Positions 28,638 to 37,883 are shown, counted from the stretch's first letter. The stretch: 64,000 nt of DNA from Bog-473 sp963783245 (GCA_963783245.1 CAWAMS010000001.1:310001-374000); one strand, 5' to 3'. The notes: a model not told the origin generated them from the sequence alone. Numbers and translations: made by a program.

Positions 28638-29816
28638 TTACGGCGTCGCCCCGAGGTGGCGGCTGAATCCGGGCGGAATGATCACGTCGTTCGCACTGAG
28701 GTCGTGGACGGAACCGTGACCAAGTCCGAGAAGCGTCGATTCGATGCCGCTCCGCAGGATGTCCAGCACGTTTTCCACGCCTGCCTGCCCGTTGGCGGCC
28801 AAGCCCCAGAGGTAGGCCCGGCCGATCATCACGGCCCGGGCACCGAGGGCCAACGCCTTGACCACGTCGCTGCCGCGCCGGATCCCGCCATCGAGGAGCA
28901 CCTCGACCTGACCGCCGACGGTCTGCGCGATCGGCTGCAGGACCCGGATCGTCGCCGGCGTGCCGTCGAGGTTGTTCCCTCCGTGGTTGGACACCGAGAT
29001 CGCGGTGACGCCGGCATCCACCGCTCGCTTCGCATCGTCGATGCGGGAGACGCCCTTGAGCATGAACGCCCCCTCCCATTGCTGGCGGAGCCAGGCCACG
29101 TCCTCCCAACTCGGCGGTGGCGTCTGCATCCAGGCCCCGTACGCACCGAAGAAGGTAGGTCCAGCTTCCCCCTTGTTGCCCATGTTCGGTGCCGTGAGGT
29201 CGGGCAACTGCCCGGACTTGGCGAAGTCGTACAACCAGCGAGGGCGTGACAATGCTTCGGGCGCGAAGCGGGCCATCGACTTGAGATCGAGCGTCTCGGG
29301 AATGACCGGGCTGCCCCAGTCGCGTCCGTGGGAGAACGACCAGTCCAAGGTGGCGATCACTCCGACCGCGCCGGCGGCGCGGGCGCGCTCGATCCTCTGG
29401 AGCACGTCGTCGCGGGTGCCGACCCAATAGACCTGGAAGAAGGTCTGGGGGTTGGCGGCGACCACGTCTTCGACGGCTTTGCTGGCGAACGAGCTCAGAC
29501 CCATGGCCGTGCCGCGGGCCGCAGCGGCGCGGGCGACCGCGACCTCGCCCTCGGGGTGCACCGCTTGCACGCCGGTGGGCGAGATCAGTACCGGGAACGA
29601 GATGGTCTGACCCATGACCGTGGTGGTGAGGTCCCGGCTCGCCGGAGATCCGGCCACGTGGGGAGCGAATCCCAGCTCGCCGTAGGCGGCGATGTTGTCC
29701 TCGACGGTGATGCCCTTCTCAGATCCGGCCACCAGCGCGGCATAGACGGACTTGGGGAGCCGCTTCTTCGCGCGGCGCTGCGCTTCCAGCACCGTCTCGA
29801 ACCATTCGTTGCTCAT
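28638..29816 (-). CDS. mftD: Pre-mycofactocin synthase MftD (FMN-dependent)
   Basis: 392-residue alpha-hydroxyacid-oxidase-like TIM barrel. VSNHGGNNLDGTPA contains the catalytic histidine and substrate arginine region; LDGGIRRGSDVVKALALGA and MIGRAYLWG form the FMN phosphate site. By family it deaminates the AHDP intermediate oxidatively to pre-mycofactocin, the redox-active alpha-keto amide. It lies behind mftF on the same strand (126 bp gap) rather than between mftC and mftE. Related lactate dehydrogenases are the alternative, but context settles it. Confidence 0.9.
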   Translation of the reverse strand: MSNEWFETVLEAQRRAKKRLPKSVYAALVAGSEKGITVEDNIAAYGELGFAPHVAGSPASRDLTTTVMGQTISFPVLISPTGVQAVHPEGEVAVARAAAARGTAMGLSSFASKAVEDVVAANPQTFFQVYWVGTRDDVLQRIERARAAGAVGVIATLDWSFSHGRDWGSPVIPETLDLKSMARFAPEALSRPRWLYDFAKSGQLPDLTAPNMGNKGEAGPTFFGAYGAWMQTPPPSWEDVAWLRQQWEGAFMLKGVSRIDDAKRAVDAGVTAISVSNHGGNNLDGTPATIRVLQPIAQTVGGQVEVLLDGGIRRGSDVVKALALGARAVMIGRAYLWGLAANGQAGVENVLDILRSGIESTLLGLGHGSVHDLSANDVIIPPGFSRHLGATP

Positions 29817-29942
29817 ATCGACCCTCTCGTGAAGCTCCTGGTCTGCTCCGCGGGGCGCATGGCCCTCGCAGCGTGATCCAGAGACATTAGGCCCCGCGCG
29901 GCGCCGGGCCTCCCGGGCTGCGGGGGAAATCTTCGACGTGGG

Positions 29943-31496
29943 TCAAGCCGTGCGCGACGCCCGCCCAGGTTGTGGCCGTCCTCCCGCGCCCTCCCCCTGC
30001 CCCCTGAGCTGCGCGCGCAAGGACGCGCCGGACCAGATGCGGGCCCTGAACACGATGCGCGGGCGCAACGGGATGAGGGTACGTGCCGTCACGCAGCCCC
30101 ACCAGACGCCCACCCCGTAGGCGACGTCGTCGGCCACGTGCAATGCGGCGTACCGCAGCGGGTCGAGGTCGGTCCGGTCGGTCCGCCAGTCCGCCAGTGC
30201 GGGGGCGAGCAGGGCCAGGGCGGCGGCGCGCCGGGTGCGACGCCGGCACAAGCCGAGGACCAGAGCTGGAGACCAGGCCCGGGTGAGGCCGTGGAGCGCC
30301 GGCCGGGCCGACCTGAGGGTGCCGACGGCGGCGATCTTCGTCGCCACGGGGAGCGGCTTCTCGACCAATCCGTTGAAGCGGCGCGCCAGCACGCCGACGG
30401 ATACGGCCAGGAGCCCCGCCGCCAGGACGGGTCGGCGGGCGCAGGCCAGGGCCCACACGCCCGCAGACCAGGCGGAGGCCTGAAGGGGTACGAGTGCCGC
30501 CGGGTGGCGGCGGGCCAGAGGTCCGGCGGTCGTGCCGTAGAAGGCGCGGCGACCCAGCCAGGAACCCACGAGCGCCGGTCCTTCGTGCTGCACGACGGAT
30601 GCCGGTTCGTAGCGCACGTCCCAGCCGGCATCGACCAGGCGCCAGACCAGGTCGACGTCTTCGCCGCCCCGTAGCCGGGGGTCGAAGAGGTCGTCGGCTG
30701 CCGCCTCGCGCCGGATCAGGAGCGCGGCGCTGGGCACATAGGGGATCCGGCTCAGCGGTCGGACGAGCCCTCCCGATCCTCCCCGATCCAATGACGAGCG
30801 GACTGCTTCGTAGCGCGAGAGTGCCGTGGTGGGGATCACCCGGAGTGGCACGATCCGGGGGGCGACGGCGGCGACCATAGGGTCGCCGAAGTGCCCCAGG
30901 AGCGGCTCGAGCCAGTTCGGACCGGGCACGCAGTCGGAGTCGACGAAGGCGACCAAGGGCGTCGTGACCTGGCCCAGCCCGGCATTGCGGGCGGCGGCGG
31001 GACCTGCATTGGCCGTGAGAGCGAGGAACCTGCCCCCCGCCCGATCGACGATCTCATGCGTGCGTCGAGGTTCTCTCGAGCCATCGTCGACGACGAGGCA
31101 CTGCATCCCCTCGAGGGCGGTGAGGACGCGTGTGAGGGCCTCTGGGCGGTCCCGGACCGGGATCACGACCGTGACATCCTCGGGCCGAAAGGGGGTGGGA
31201 CCTGGACGGGGAACGAAGACGCCCGAAGAGACGAGTCGCCGGGCCAGGATCTGCTCCGCCTTGCGCCCGCCCACCGTGGCTCCGGATTCCCATCCGCGAA
31301 CGAGGGAGCCCGCACGTTCGGTCAACCGTAGGAGTCGGAGCGGGCTCCCACCCATCAGGACCCGACCCCGGTCCAGGGTGATCGTCCCGGGGTCACTCGA
31401 GAGTCCGAAGTGGGGGGGCAACGGGGTGGTCCGCCAAGGGGGTGCGGACCGCACCGGAGCGGGACCTTCTCCGTTTTCCCAGTTGGGAGGACGCAC
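29943..31496 (-). CDS. mftF: Mycofactocin glycosyltransferase MftF
   Basis: 517-residue GT-A family 2 enzyme. An N-terminal region of about 100 residues is followed by VTVVIPVRDRPEAL, the DXD-type FVDSDCVPGPNWLEPL and GGEDVDLVWRLVDAGW (catalytic ED). Hydrophobic helices near the C-terminus suggest membrane association. MftF adds the oligoglucose chain to premycofactocin. GTG 31496 is 71 bp from mftA on the opposite strand, so the two halves of the pathway share a divergent promoter region. Confidence 0.9.
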   Translation of the reverse strand: MRPPNWENGEGPAPVRSAPPWRTTPLPPHFGLSSDPGTITLDRGRVLMGGSPLRLLRLTERAGSLVRGWESGATVGGRKAEQILARRLVSSGVFVPRPGPTPFRPEDVTVVIPVRDRPEALTRVLTALEGMQCLVVDDGSREPRRTHEIVDRAGGRFLALTANAGPAAARNAGLGQVTTPLVAFVDSDCVPGPNWLEPLLGHFGDPMVAAVAPRIVPLRVIPTTALSRYEAVRSSLDRGGSGGLVRPLSRIPYVPSAALLIRREAAADDLFDPRLRGGEDVDLVWRLVDAGWDVRYEPASVVQHEGPALVGSWLGRRAFYGTTAGPLARRHPAALVPLQASAWSAGVWALACARRPVLAAGLLAVSVGVLARRFNGLVEKPLPVATKIAAVGTLRSARPALHGLTRAWSPALVLGLCRRRTRRAAALALLAPALADWRTDRTDLDPLRYAALHVADDVAYGVGVWWGCVTARTLIPLRPRIVFRARIWSGASLRAQLRGQGEGAGGRPQPGRASRTA

Positions 31497-31567
31497 GGCA
31501 CAATCTTGACAGGAAGAGGGACGTGCGCCCCAAGCGATAGGATCGTAGAGACACGAAGGAGGTCAGG

Positions 31568-31678
31568 GTGCTGTCTGAAAACGTTGAAGTGCAGGATGTC
31601 GAGACACCAGCGGACGATGAGGTCGACGAGCTCCTGGTCGAGGAGGTCTCGATCGACGGGATGTGCGGCGTCTATTGA
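31568..31678 (+). CDS. mftA: Mycofactocin precursor peptide MftA
   Basis: 36-residue precursor, very acidic leader (many Glu and Asp) and the diagnostic C-terminus SIDGMCGVY. The final Val-Tyr pair is the substrate of the radical SAM enzyme MftC and the source of the cofactor core. AAGGAGGT at 31556-31563 gives a strong ribosome site 4 bases before the GTG start, suiting a precursor made in excess. mftB follows two bases after the stop. Found by position and motif; too short for ordinary ORF lists. Confidence 0.97.
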   Translation: MLSENVEVQDVETPADDEVDELLVEEVSIDGMCGVY

Positions 31679-31680
31679 GC

Positions 31681-31974
31681 GTGACCGAAGAGCGGTCCTC
31701 CAGGGCTGCTCTGGCATTTGCGTCTGACAAACCCTGGCGGGTGCATCCCCAGATCGCCTTGCGTGACGAGTCATTCGGCGCACTCGCGTATCACTTCGGG
31801 ACGCGCCGTCTGATGTTCTTGAAGTCGCGCGCCCTGGTGGAGTTGGTCACTGCGTTGGATCGTTACGACAGCGCAGCGTCCGCGATCGACGCGCTGATCC
31901 CGGAATCTGAACGGCCCACATACCGCCGTGCGCTCGCACGCCTGGCGGCTTCGGAGGTGATTGATGTCCGTTGA
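31681..31974 (+). CDS. mftB: Mycofactocin chaperone MftB (RRE protein)
   Basis: 97 residues from GTG 31681. WRVHPQIALRDESFGALAYHF and the following RRLMFLKSRALVELV form the PqqD-like winged-helix RiPP recognition element that binds the MftA leader and delivers it to MftC. It overlaps mftC by 11 bp, implying coupled translation. The ORF could begin upstream at an in-frame codon inside mftA, but the GTG gives the expected length. Confidence 0.93.
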   Translation: MTEERSSRAALAFASDKPWRVHPQIALRDESFGALAYHFGTRRLMFLKSRALVELVTALDRYDSAASAIDALIPESERPTYRRALARLAASEVIDVR

Positions 31975-33136
31975 TGCGCCCCCCGCTGTCATGCCGCTAC
32001 GCCAGCGGTTCACCCAGGGCCTCGAAGCACCCATCTGCCTGACGTGGGAGCTGACCTACGCCTGCAATCTGGCCTGTGTGCACTGCCTGAGCTCCTCGGG
32101 TCGCCGTGACCCGCTGGAGCTGACGCCGGCAGAAGCCCGTCACATCGTGGACGAGCTCGCGGCCATGAAAGTCTTCTACGTCAATATCGGTGGGGGTGAA
32201 CCGATGCTGCGTCCGGACTTCTTCGACCTCGTCGGCTACGCCGTCGAGCACAAGGTCGGGGTGAAGTTCTCGACCAACGGGACCCGACTCACCGCGGCGC
32301 GGGCACGCCGCCTGGCAGGAATGGACTACGTCGACGTGCAGATCAGCATCGACGGTGCCGTGGCGTCGACCAATGACGCCGTGCGCGGCGAGGGGTCATT
32401 CGCCGCAGCGCGAACGGCCATGGACAACCTCGCCGCCGCCAATTTCGGCCAGTTCAAGATCAGCGTGGTGGTGACGAGGGAGAACGTCACCCAGCTCGAT
32501 GCATTCGCCGCGATCGCCGAGAGCTACGGCGCACAATTGCGGCTGACACGCTTTCGGCCCTCGGGTCGCGGCATCGAGACGTGGGACGCACTGCATCCGA
32601 CGGCCGAACAGCAACGGATGCTCTACCGCTGGCTCCTGGACCGTCCCGAGGTCCTGACCGGCGACTCCTTCTTCCACCTTTCGGCCCTCGGGGAGCCCCT
32701 GGACGGCCTCAACCTGTGTGGTGCGGGAAGGGTGGTGTGCCTGATCGACCCGGTCGGGGATGTCTACGCGTGCCCGTTCGTGATCGACAAGGAATTTCTG
32801 GCGGGCAACGTGCGCCAGCCTGGCGGCTTCGCCGGCGTGTGGCGCGAGTCGGATCTGTTCATGTCGCTGCGTGAGCCCCAGAGTGCCGGGGCCTGCGCTT
32901 CATGCGGGTCCTATGACGCGTGCCAGGGTGGCTGCATGGCGGCCAAGTTCTTCACCGGGATCCCGCTCGACGGGCCCGACCCCGAGTGTGTGTTCGGCCA
33001 CGGCGAAGAGGCGTTGGCCGCGCGCGACACCACCGCGTTGCGGGGCGCGGCCATCGGGCACTCCAAGGTCGACGTGCACGGAACGCCCATCCCGGTGCCC
33101 ACCCGGGTCCATTTCCGGACGTCAGCGCGCGCCTAG
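31964..33136 (+). CDS. mftC: Mycofactocin radical SAM maturase MftC
   Basis: 390 residues. The radical SAM cluster motif CNLACVHC is near residue 30 and GGGEPMLRP is the SAM-binding GGE-like motif. The C-terminal SPASM domain carries further cysteines, including CLIDPVGDVYACPF and CASCGSYDACQGGC, for two auxiliary clusters. It oxidatively decarboxylates the C-terminal tyrosine of MftA and then cross-links it to valine. ATG 31964 follows GGAGGTGA; a TTG one codon earlier is possible. Confidence 0.96.
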   Translation: MSVDAPPAVMPLRQRFTQGLEAPICLTWELTYACNLACVHCLSSSGRRDPLELTPAEARHIVDELAAMKVFYVNIGGGEPMLRPDFFDLVGYAVEHKVGVKFSTNGTRLTAARARRLAGMDYVDVQISIDGAVASTNDAVRGEGSFAAARTAMDNLAAANFGQFKISVVVTRENVTQLDAFAAIAESYGAQLRLTRFRPSGRGIETWDALHPTAEQQRMLYRWLLDRPEVLTGDSFFHLSALGEPLDGLNLCGAGRVVCLIDPVGDVYACPFVIDKEFLAGNVRQPGGFAGVWRESDLFMSLREPQSAGACASCGSYDACQGGCMAAKFFTGIPLDGPDPECVFGHGEEALAARDTTALRGAAIGHSKVDVHGTPIPVPTRVHFRTSARA

Positions 33137-33155
33137 CACGGGCGGGCGCGTCGAC

Positions 33156-33851
33156 GTGGAGCTCGGCGGCACGACCTGGCCTGCTCTCGCTGCATGCGGG
33201 AGAGAGCGGCTGTTGGCGCTGCCGATCGGCTCGCTCGAACAGCATGGCCCTCACCTGCCGCTCGACACGGACACCCGTATCGCGGTCGAGTTGGGGCAGC
33301 GTCTCTCGAAGGCCCGGAGCGACATCATGGTGGCGCCGGCGGTGGCGTACGGCGCCAGTGGCGAGCACGCCGGGTTCCCGGGGACCTTGCTCGTCAACCA
33401 CGCGGTCTTGGCCGACCTCCTGCTCGAGCTGATCCGTTCGGCCCGGGATTCCTTCTTGGGCGTGATCCTCATTTCCGCCCATGGAGGGAACCAGCAGGCG
33501 CTGTCGCTGGTCGGAGAGCGCTGCAGGTCCGATGGAGAGGCCACGGTGATCTGGACTGCGGCCGTGCCCGGCGGCGACGCCCACGCCGGGAGGACGGAGA
33601 CGTCACTGATGCTGGCCATCGATCCGGGCGCCGTGCGCGGAGAGCTCGCCGAGGCCGGCTGCACGCTTCCCCTCGAGGTGCTCATGCCCCGTTTACGTGC
33701 TGAGGGGGTGCGGCCGATATCGTCCAACGGCGTGCTGGGAGACCCACAAGGGGCGACTGCTGCCGAGGGTGAGGGGCTTCTCGCCGCCATGACCGACGAT
33801 CTGGTCGGAGCCGTTGCGGCGCGGTGGCCCCAAGGCGTGCCGTCGGCATGA
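33156..33851 (+). CDS. mftE: Mycofactocin peptidase MftE (creatininase family)
   Basis: 231 residues from GTG 33156. Creatininase-type metal ligands appear in GSLEQHGPHLPLDTD, GEHAGFPGT, SAHGGNQQ and AHAGRTETS. It cleaves the modified MftA to release AHDP, the substrate of MftD. Located 19 bp after mftC and overlapping the SDR start by 4 bp. The start is a little uncertain because no strong Shine-Dalgarno is seen. Confidence 0.92.
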   Translation: MELGGTTWPALAACGRERLLALPIGSLEQHGPHLPLDTDTRIAVELGQRLSKARSDIMVAPAVAYGASGEHAGFPGTLLVNHAVLADLLLELIRSARDSFLGVILISAHGGNQQALSLVGERCRSDGEATVIWTAAVPGGDAHAGRTETSLMLAIDPGAVRGELAEAGCTLPLEVLMPRLRAEGVRPISSNGVLGDPQGATAAEGEGLLAAMTDDLVGAVAARWPQGVPSA

Positions 33852-34633
33852 GCCGGATCGCCGTTCTGACGGGGGCCGCGCGTGGGATTGGCGCAGCGAC
33901 GGTCGAGCGGTTGGTCGGCCGGGGGTGGCGCGTCGTCGCCGTCGACCTGTGCGCTGACGATCCGAGTCTCGACTACGCCCTGGCCGCCCCGGCTGATTTG
34001 GCCGCCCTGGCTGAGCGCCACGGCGACCAGGTGCACACGATGGTCGGGGATGTGAGGAGCCGGTCCGACATGCAGGGCGCCGTTGACGCCGCTGTCACTG
34101 TCTTCGGCGGTCTCGATGCTGCCATCGCCGTGGCGGGCGTGGTCGCGGGCGGCGTTCCGCTGTGGGAGATGGGCGATGCGCAATGGAACGTGCAATTCGA
34201 CATCAACGTGCACGGGGTGCGCCATCTGGCCGCTGCTGCCGTGCCGGTCCTCCTCGATGCGCCACCACCACGGCAGGGACGGGTCGTTGCGGTCGCTTCG
34301 GCGGCCGGGCTGTTGGGGTTGCGTCGCCTGAGCGGGTACAGCACGTCCAAGCACGCGGTCATCGGTCTGATCAAGTCCCTGGCGGCCGATCTGGCGGGCA
34401 CGGGCGTCACGGCCAATGCCGTGTGTCCGGGCTCTACCCGCACCCCGATCCTCGACGCCTCGGCGGCCGTCTATGACCTGCCGTCCGCCGAGGTCTTCGC
34501 ACAGCAACAGTTGGTGGAGCGCCTCTTGGTGCCCGACGAACCGGCAGCGCTTATCGCCTGGCTCTGTGAACCCGAGGCGAGCGGTGTGACGGGCGCCGCC
34601 CTCTCTGTCGACGGAGGGCTGACCACCTCGTAG
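33848..34633 (+). CDS. Mycofactocin-coupled SDR family oxidoreductase
   Basis: 261-residue short-chain dehydrogenase. TGAARGIGAA is the NAD-binding glycine motif, YSTSKHAVIGL the catalytic Tyr-x-x-x-Lys, and CPGSTRTPIL the region after it. The insert after the glycine motif, with VDLCADDPSLDYALA, is the acidic adenosine-selecting loop lengthened as in the mycofactocin SDR subfamilies, where NAD is held without exchange. Being the last gene of mftABCE and overlapping mftE by 4 bp makes it a likely client enzyme. Substrate alcohol unknown. Confidence 0.87.
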   Translation: MSRIAVLTGAARGIGAATVERLVGRGWRVVAVDLCADDPSLDYALAAPADLAALAERHGDQVHTMVGDVRSRSDMQGAVDAAVTVFGGLDAAIAVAGVVAGGVPLWEMGDAQWNVQFDINVHGVRHLAAAAVPVLLDAPPPRQGRVVAVASAAGLLGLRRLSGYSTSKHAVIGLIKSLAADLAGTGVTANAVCPGSTRTPILDASAAVYDLPSAEVFAQQQLVERLLVPDEPAALIAWLCEPEASGVTGAALSVDGGLTTS

Positions 34634-34676
34634 CGGAAACGCCATCAGGACGACCGGACCTCGCCAGCGTTGCCGT

Positions 34677-35240
34677 GTGACGTTCCCCGGCGCGAGGTAC
34701 CAGACTGTGGAAATGGCGACAGGAGCGGTGCCGCTCGGGGTGGAGGGGTTCCTCGTTCCGCGCGTCGACAAGGAGTCGGAAGGATTCTGGGAAGGCACGG
34801 CGCGTGGTGAGCTGCGCCTCCAGGCCTGCGGCTCGTGTGGGATCCTCCGGTTTCCTCCACGGGTCATGTGCCCACACTGCCGATCGACCGAGCGCCACTG
34901 GCAGCGGGCGTCGGGCACCGGAACGATCTGGTCGTTCGTGGTCTGTCATCCACCGCTCCTGCCGGCCTATGCGCCGTTTGCTCCGTACCCGGTGATCACG
35001 GTGACGTTGGACGAGGGTCCGGCGTTGCGCATGGTGGGGAATCTGGTCACCGGGCCCGATGGCGCAATCAACGGGATCGATCCGGCCACCATTGTCATCG
35101 GTGAGCCCGTGCGTGCCGTGTTCAGTGGTCGTCGGGGGCCCGACGGCACGGAGGTGTTCCTTCCGGTCTGGGTACGGACGACCGGTGAAATTGCAGGGTG
35201 CGACGGCACAGGGAGCGGGAAAAGTCCAGATAGAGCCTGA
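34677..35240 (+). CDS. Zn-ribbon / OB-fold (DUF35) protein
   Basis: 187 residues. A rubredoxin-like zinc ribbon with CGSCGILRFPP and CPHCRS is followed by an OB-fold, GTIWSFVVCHPPLLPAY. Such proteins usually pair with thiolases or acyl-CoA enzymes and act as acyl-carrier-like subunits; no thiolase is next to it here. GTG 34677 is used; ATG 34713 (start of MATGAVPL) is an alternative. It follows the mycofactocin SDR after 43 bp on the same strand and might be in the same transcript. Confidence 0.82.
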   Translation: MTFPGARYQTVEMATGAVPLGVEGFLVPRVDKESEGFWEGTARGELRLQACGSCGILRFPPRVMCPHCRSTERHWQRASGTGTIWSFVVCHPPLLPAYAPFAPYPVITVTLDEGPALRMVGNLVTGPDGAINGIDPATIVIGEPVRAVFSGRRGPDGTEVFLPVWVRTTGEIAGCDGTGSGKSPDRA

Positions 35241-35296
35241 AAATTAGGGTCTTTCGCCCCTCGTTCGTGGCGGTTCACGTCACTAACCTCCAAGTC

Positions 35297-37153
35297 ATGA
35301 GGGAAGACCAGAAATTTCGGGGCAGCCCGACCGCAGATGAGCGTCCCGTCACTCCGGACGGCGGTCGACCAGGTGAGACCCTGTCCGCACACGCCATGGT
35401 CGGGGCCGTAGGGGGATCCATCCTGGCCAACGCGGATGTATCGCGGGCACAGGAACGCCGGCGAGAAAAGCGTCTCCGGCGTCTGCTCGCCGTTCTCTCC
35501 ATCGTGCTGGGGTGGATGGTTCTCCGCTTGATCGGCGGACACGGGCTGTTTCCCTCGTTGTCCGTCCCCTCTTCGCTGGACCGCTGGCTCCCGGCGCTGG
35601 CCATCATCGTTCTGCTCGGCGTTGTCATGATCGCCCCGTTCGTCGGGGCCGGGCGCTCGCCCCATGTGCTGATACGCCCCGGTGAAACCGAGGTCGGGCT
35701 CGACGACGTCGTCGGGATCGACGGGATCAAGGCCGAGGTTGTCCGGTCAGTCAACCTCTTCCTCTCGCATCAGACGTTTCGCGACGCGATGGGTGGGTCG
35801 GCCCGCCGGGGTGTCCTCTTCGAAGGACCTCCGGGTACCGGCAAGACGTTCGTCGCCAAGGCAATGGCGAAAGAGGCGCAAGTGCCCTTCCTGTTCGTTT
35901 CTGCCTCGGCCTTCCAGTCCATGTACTTCGGGCAGACCAATCGGAAGATCCGGTCGTTTTTCAAGCGCCTACGCAAATACGCGCAGACCGAAGGCGGCGC
36001 CATCGGTTTCATCGAAGAGATCGATGCCATCGGGGGGTCGCGCCGGGGACAGGGAAACGGCTCCAGCGAGGGCATCACCGGCGTGGTGAACGAGCTCCTC
36101 GTGCAGTTGCAGTCCTTCGACACTCCCTCACGTGGCCAACGCATACAGAACGCCTGGATCGAGATCCTCAACCGGTACCTCCCCGAGAGTATGCAGCTGA
36201 AGAAGCGGTCGCTCGTGCCCGCCAACGTCCTGGTCGTCGGGGCCACCAACCGCAAGGACGACCTCGATCCCGCGCTGGTCCGCCCAGGGCGCTTCGACCG
36301 GTCCATCTACTTCGGGCTCCCCGGTCGTTCGGCCAGGGCTGACATCGTGGCGTACTACCTGGGCAAGAAGGCACACGGTGACGACCTCGACGAGCACGAC
36401 GCGGTCGATCGTGTCGCGGGCATGACATCGGGGTATTCGCCGGCCGGCTTGGAGCGATTGTTGGACGAGGCGCTGGTCATCGCGCTGACACATGGCCGCA
36501 CCGCCATGACGATTCCGGACGTGGCCGAAGCGAAAATGCTCGTGGAGCTCGGCGTCACGGACGCCTCGATCTATACGCCCGAAGAGCGGGTGCGGGTGGC
36601 AACCCATGAGGCGGGACACGCCACGGTCGCGCACTTCCTCGGACGGAGCCGCCAGTTGGATGTCCTCTCCATCGTCAAGCGCAGAGACTCACTGGGCCTG
36701 TTGCAGCACTCCGACACCGAGGAGCGCTTCACGCAGCGCCGCGATGAGATGAACGTCCTACTGCAGATCAGCATGGGCGGACTCGTGGCGGAGGAGCGGT
36801 GGTTCGACGAAGTGTCGACGGGCCCGGCCGGAGACCTGGCCGCGGCGACCACGCTGGGCGCGCAGATGATCGGCGCCTGTGGCATGGGCGAGTCGTTGAT
36901 TTCCATCGCAGCGGCGGGCAACGGCCTCTTCAGCGGTGGCCTGGTGGAGAAGGTCCTCGCGGACAAGAACGCGCGGGCTGAGCTCGACGCCCTTCTGACG
37001 TCCTCCCGTGATGCGGCGATGGCCATCGTCTCGGAACACGCGGCGGTTGTCGAAGCTCTGCGCGACGCCCTCCTCGAGCGCGACGAGCTGGTCGGCAGCG
37101 AGATCACCGATGTCATCGCGTCATCTCTCCTGGAGCTCTCCCCGCAGAGCTGA
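35297..37153 (+). CDS. FtsH-like membrane AAA+ zinc protease
   Basis: 618 residues. Two membrane segments (about residues 62-80 and 98-115) are followed by an AAA+ module: Walker A GPPGTGKT near 176, and a Walker B reading GFIEEIDAIGG, where FtsH normally has FIDEIDA. About 40 extra residues come next (NRYLPESMQLKKRS), before sensor region VGATNRKDDLDPALVRPGRFDR. The zinc protease site is HEAGH near 436. It is thus an FtsH relative, not canonical FtsH. ATG 35297 is preferred over a GTG at 35267, but neither has a clear ribosome site. Confidence 0.85.
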   Translation: MREDQKFRGSPTADERPVTPDGGRPGETLSAHAMVGAVGGSILANADVSRAQERRREKRLRRLLAVLSIVLGWMVLRLIGGHGLFPSLSVPSSLDRWLPALAIIVLLGVVMIAPFVGAGRSPHVLIRPGETEVGLDDVVGIDGIKAEVVRSVNLFLSHQTFRDAMGGSARRGVLFEGPPGTGKTFVAKAMAKEAQVPFLFVSASAFQSMYFGQTNRKIRSFFKRLRKYAQTEGGAIGFIEEIDAIGGSRRGQGNGSSEGITGVVNELLVQLQSFDTPSRGQRIQNAWIEILNRYLPESMQLKKRSLVPANVLVVGATNRKDDLDPALVRPGRFDRSIYFGLPGRSARADIVAYYLGKKAHGDDLDEHDAVDRVAGMTSGYSPAGLERLLDEALVIALTHGRTAMTIPDVAEAKMLVELGVTDASIYTPEERVRVATHEAGHATVAHFLGRSRQLDVLSIVKRRDSLGLLQHSDTEERFTQRRDEMNVLLQISMGGLVAEERWFDEVSTGPAGDLAAATTLGAQMIGACGMGESLISIAAAGNGLFSGGLVEKVLADKNARAELDALLTSSRDAAMAIVSEHAAVVEALRDALLERDELVGSEITDVIASSLLELSPQS

Positions 37154-37172
37154 CCCGCCTTCCTCCGTGCGG

Positions 37173-37839
37173 CTATGAGGGAAGGTGGGCCGTGTCGTTG
37201 AAGCCGCGGAGGATCCATCGCTCCGGGGTCAGCACGAGCCGGGCGATCGCCGCGTTGTCCGTCATCAAGAAGGCGAACGGCCGGGACCCGGTGGCCTGCG
37301 CCAGGGCCTCACCGATGGCGGCGCCGTGTGAGAACGCGACCACCCGCGCGCCGGGGTGTGCCACGGCGATCCGTTCGATCGCCGCTCGAATGCGTGTGGA
37401 GAAGTCCGCGACCTGCCTCGGCGCCGGGCACCACGTCCCAGCGCTCCTCGGTCAGCATCCGCACGGCCAACGGGTCGGCGTCCGCCACTTTCTGCCGGAA
37501 CTGCCCACCCTCCCAATCCCCCATGAAGACCTCGCGTAGATCGGGTTCGACCTGCGGGGTGAGCCCGCTCAGCCTGATGAACGGAGCAGCAGTTTCCACC
37601 GTCCGTCGCAGTGTCGTGACGTAGAGCGCATCGAACGTCAGGTGGGACAGCCGTTCGGCGACCAATTCCGCCTGCTCCCGACCGATCGCCGAGAGCGGTG
37701 GATCGCCCTGGCCCTCGATGAGCTCGAATTCCTCCCCCTCGATCGCGTCGGCCGACGCACCGTGGCGCACCAGGTACAGCTCGGTTGAGCCGGGTGGTCC
37801 CCGGTACGGGAGTTGACTGAATCTCCGGGGCGTCGACAC
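37173..37839 (-). CDS. Histidine phosphatase family protein (frameshifted in this sequence)
   Basis: Phosphoglycerate-mutase-like fold. LYLVRHGASAD is the phosphohistidine motif, TLRRTVETAAP the second arginine/glutamate region, and VVAFSHGAAIGEAL the C-terminal catalytic His, in another frame. The break is at about 37415 in GAGGCAGGT; one GC restores AEAQVADFSTRIRAAIERI. GTG 37839 taken as start; a TTG at 37887 overlapping the upstream gene's stop is possible. Convergent with the FtsH-like gene. Confidence 0.78.
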
Positions 37840-37883
37840 GGGCCCGAGTGTAGGAGACCGTAGCGAGCGCGAAGAGGCCCACG

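Noticed and set aside
31506..31543. A full sigma-70 type promoter for mftA (TTGACA and TAGGAT)
   Set aside because: The spacing is 26 bases instead of about 17, so only the TTGACA is noted.
37154..37189. Inverted repeat CCCGCCTTCC / GGAAGGTGGG between the FtsH-like and phosphatase genes as a bidirectional terminator
   Set aside because: There is no T tract, one arm lies within coding sequence and the stem has a mismatch; not enough evidence.
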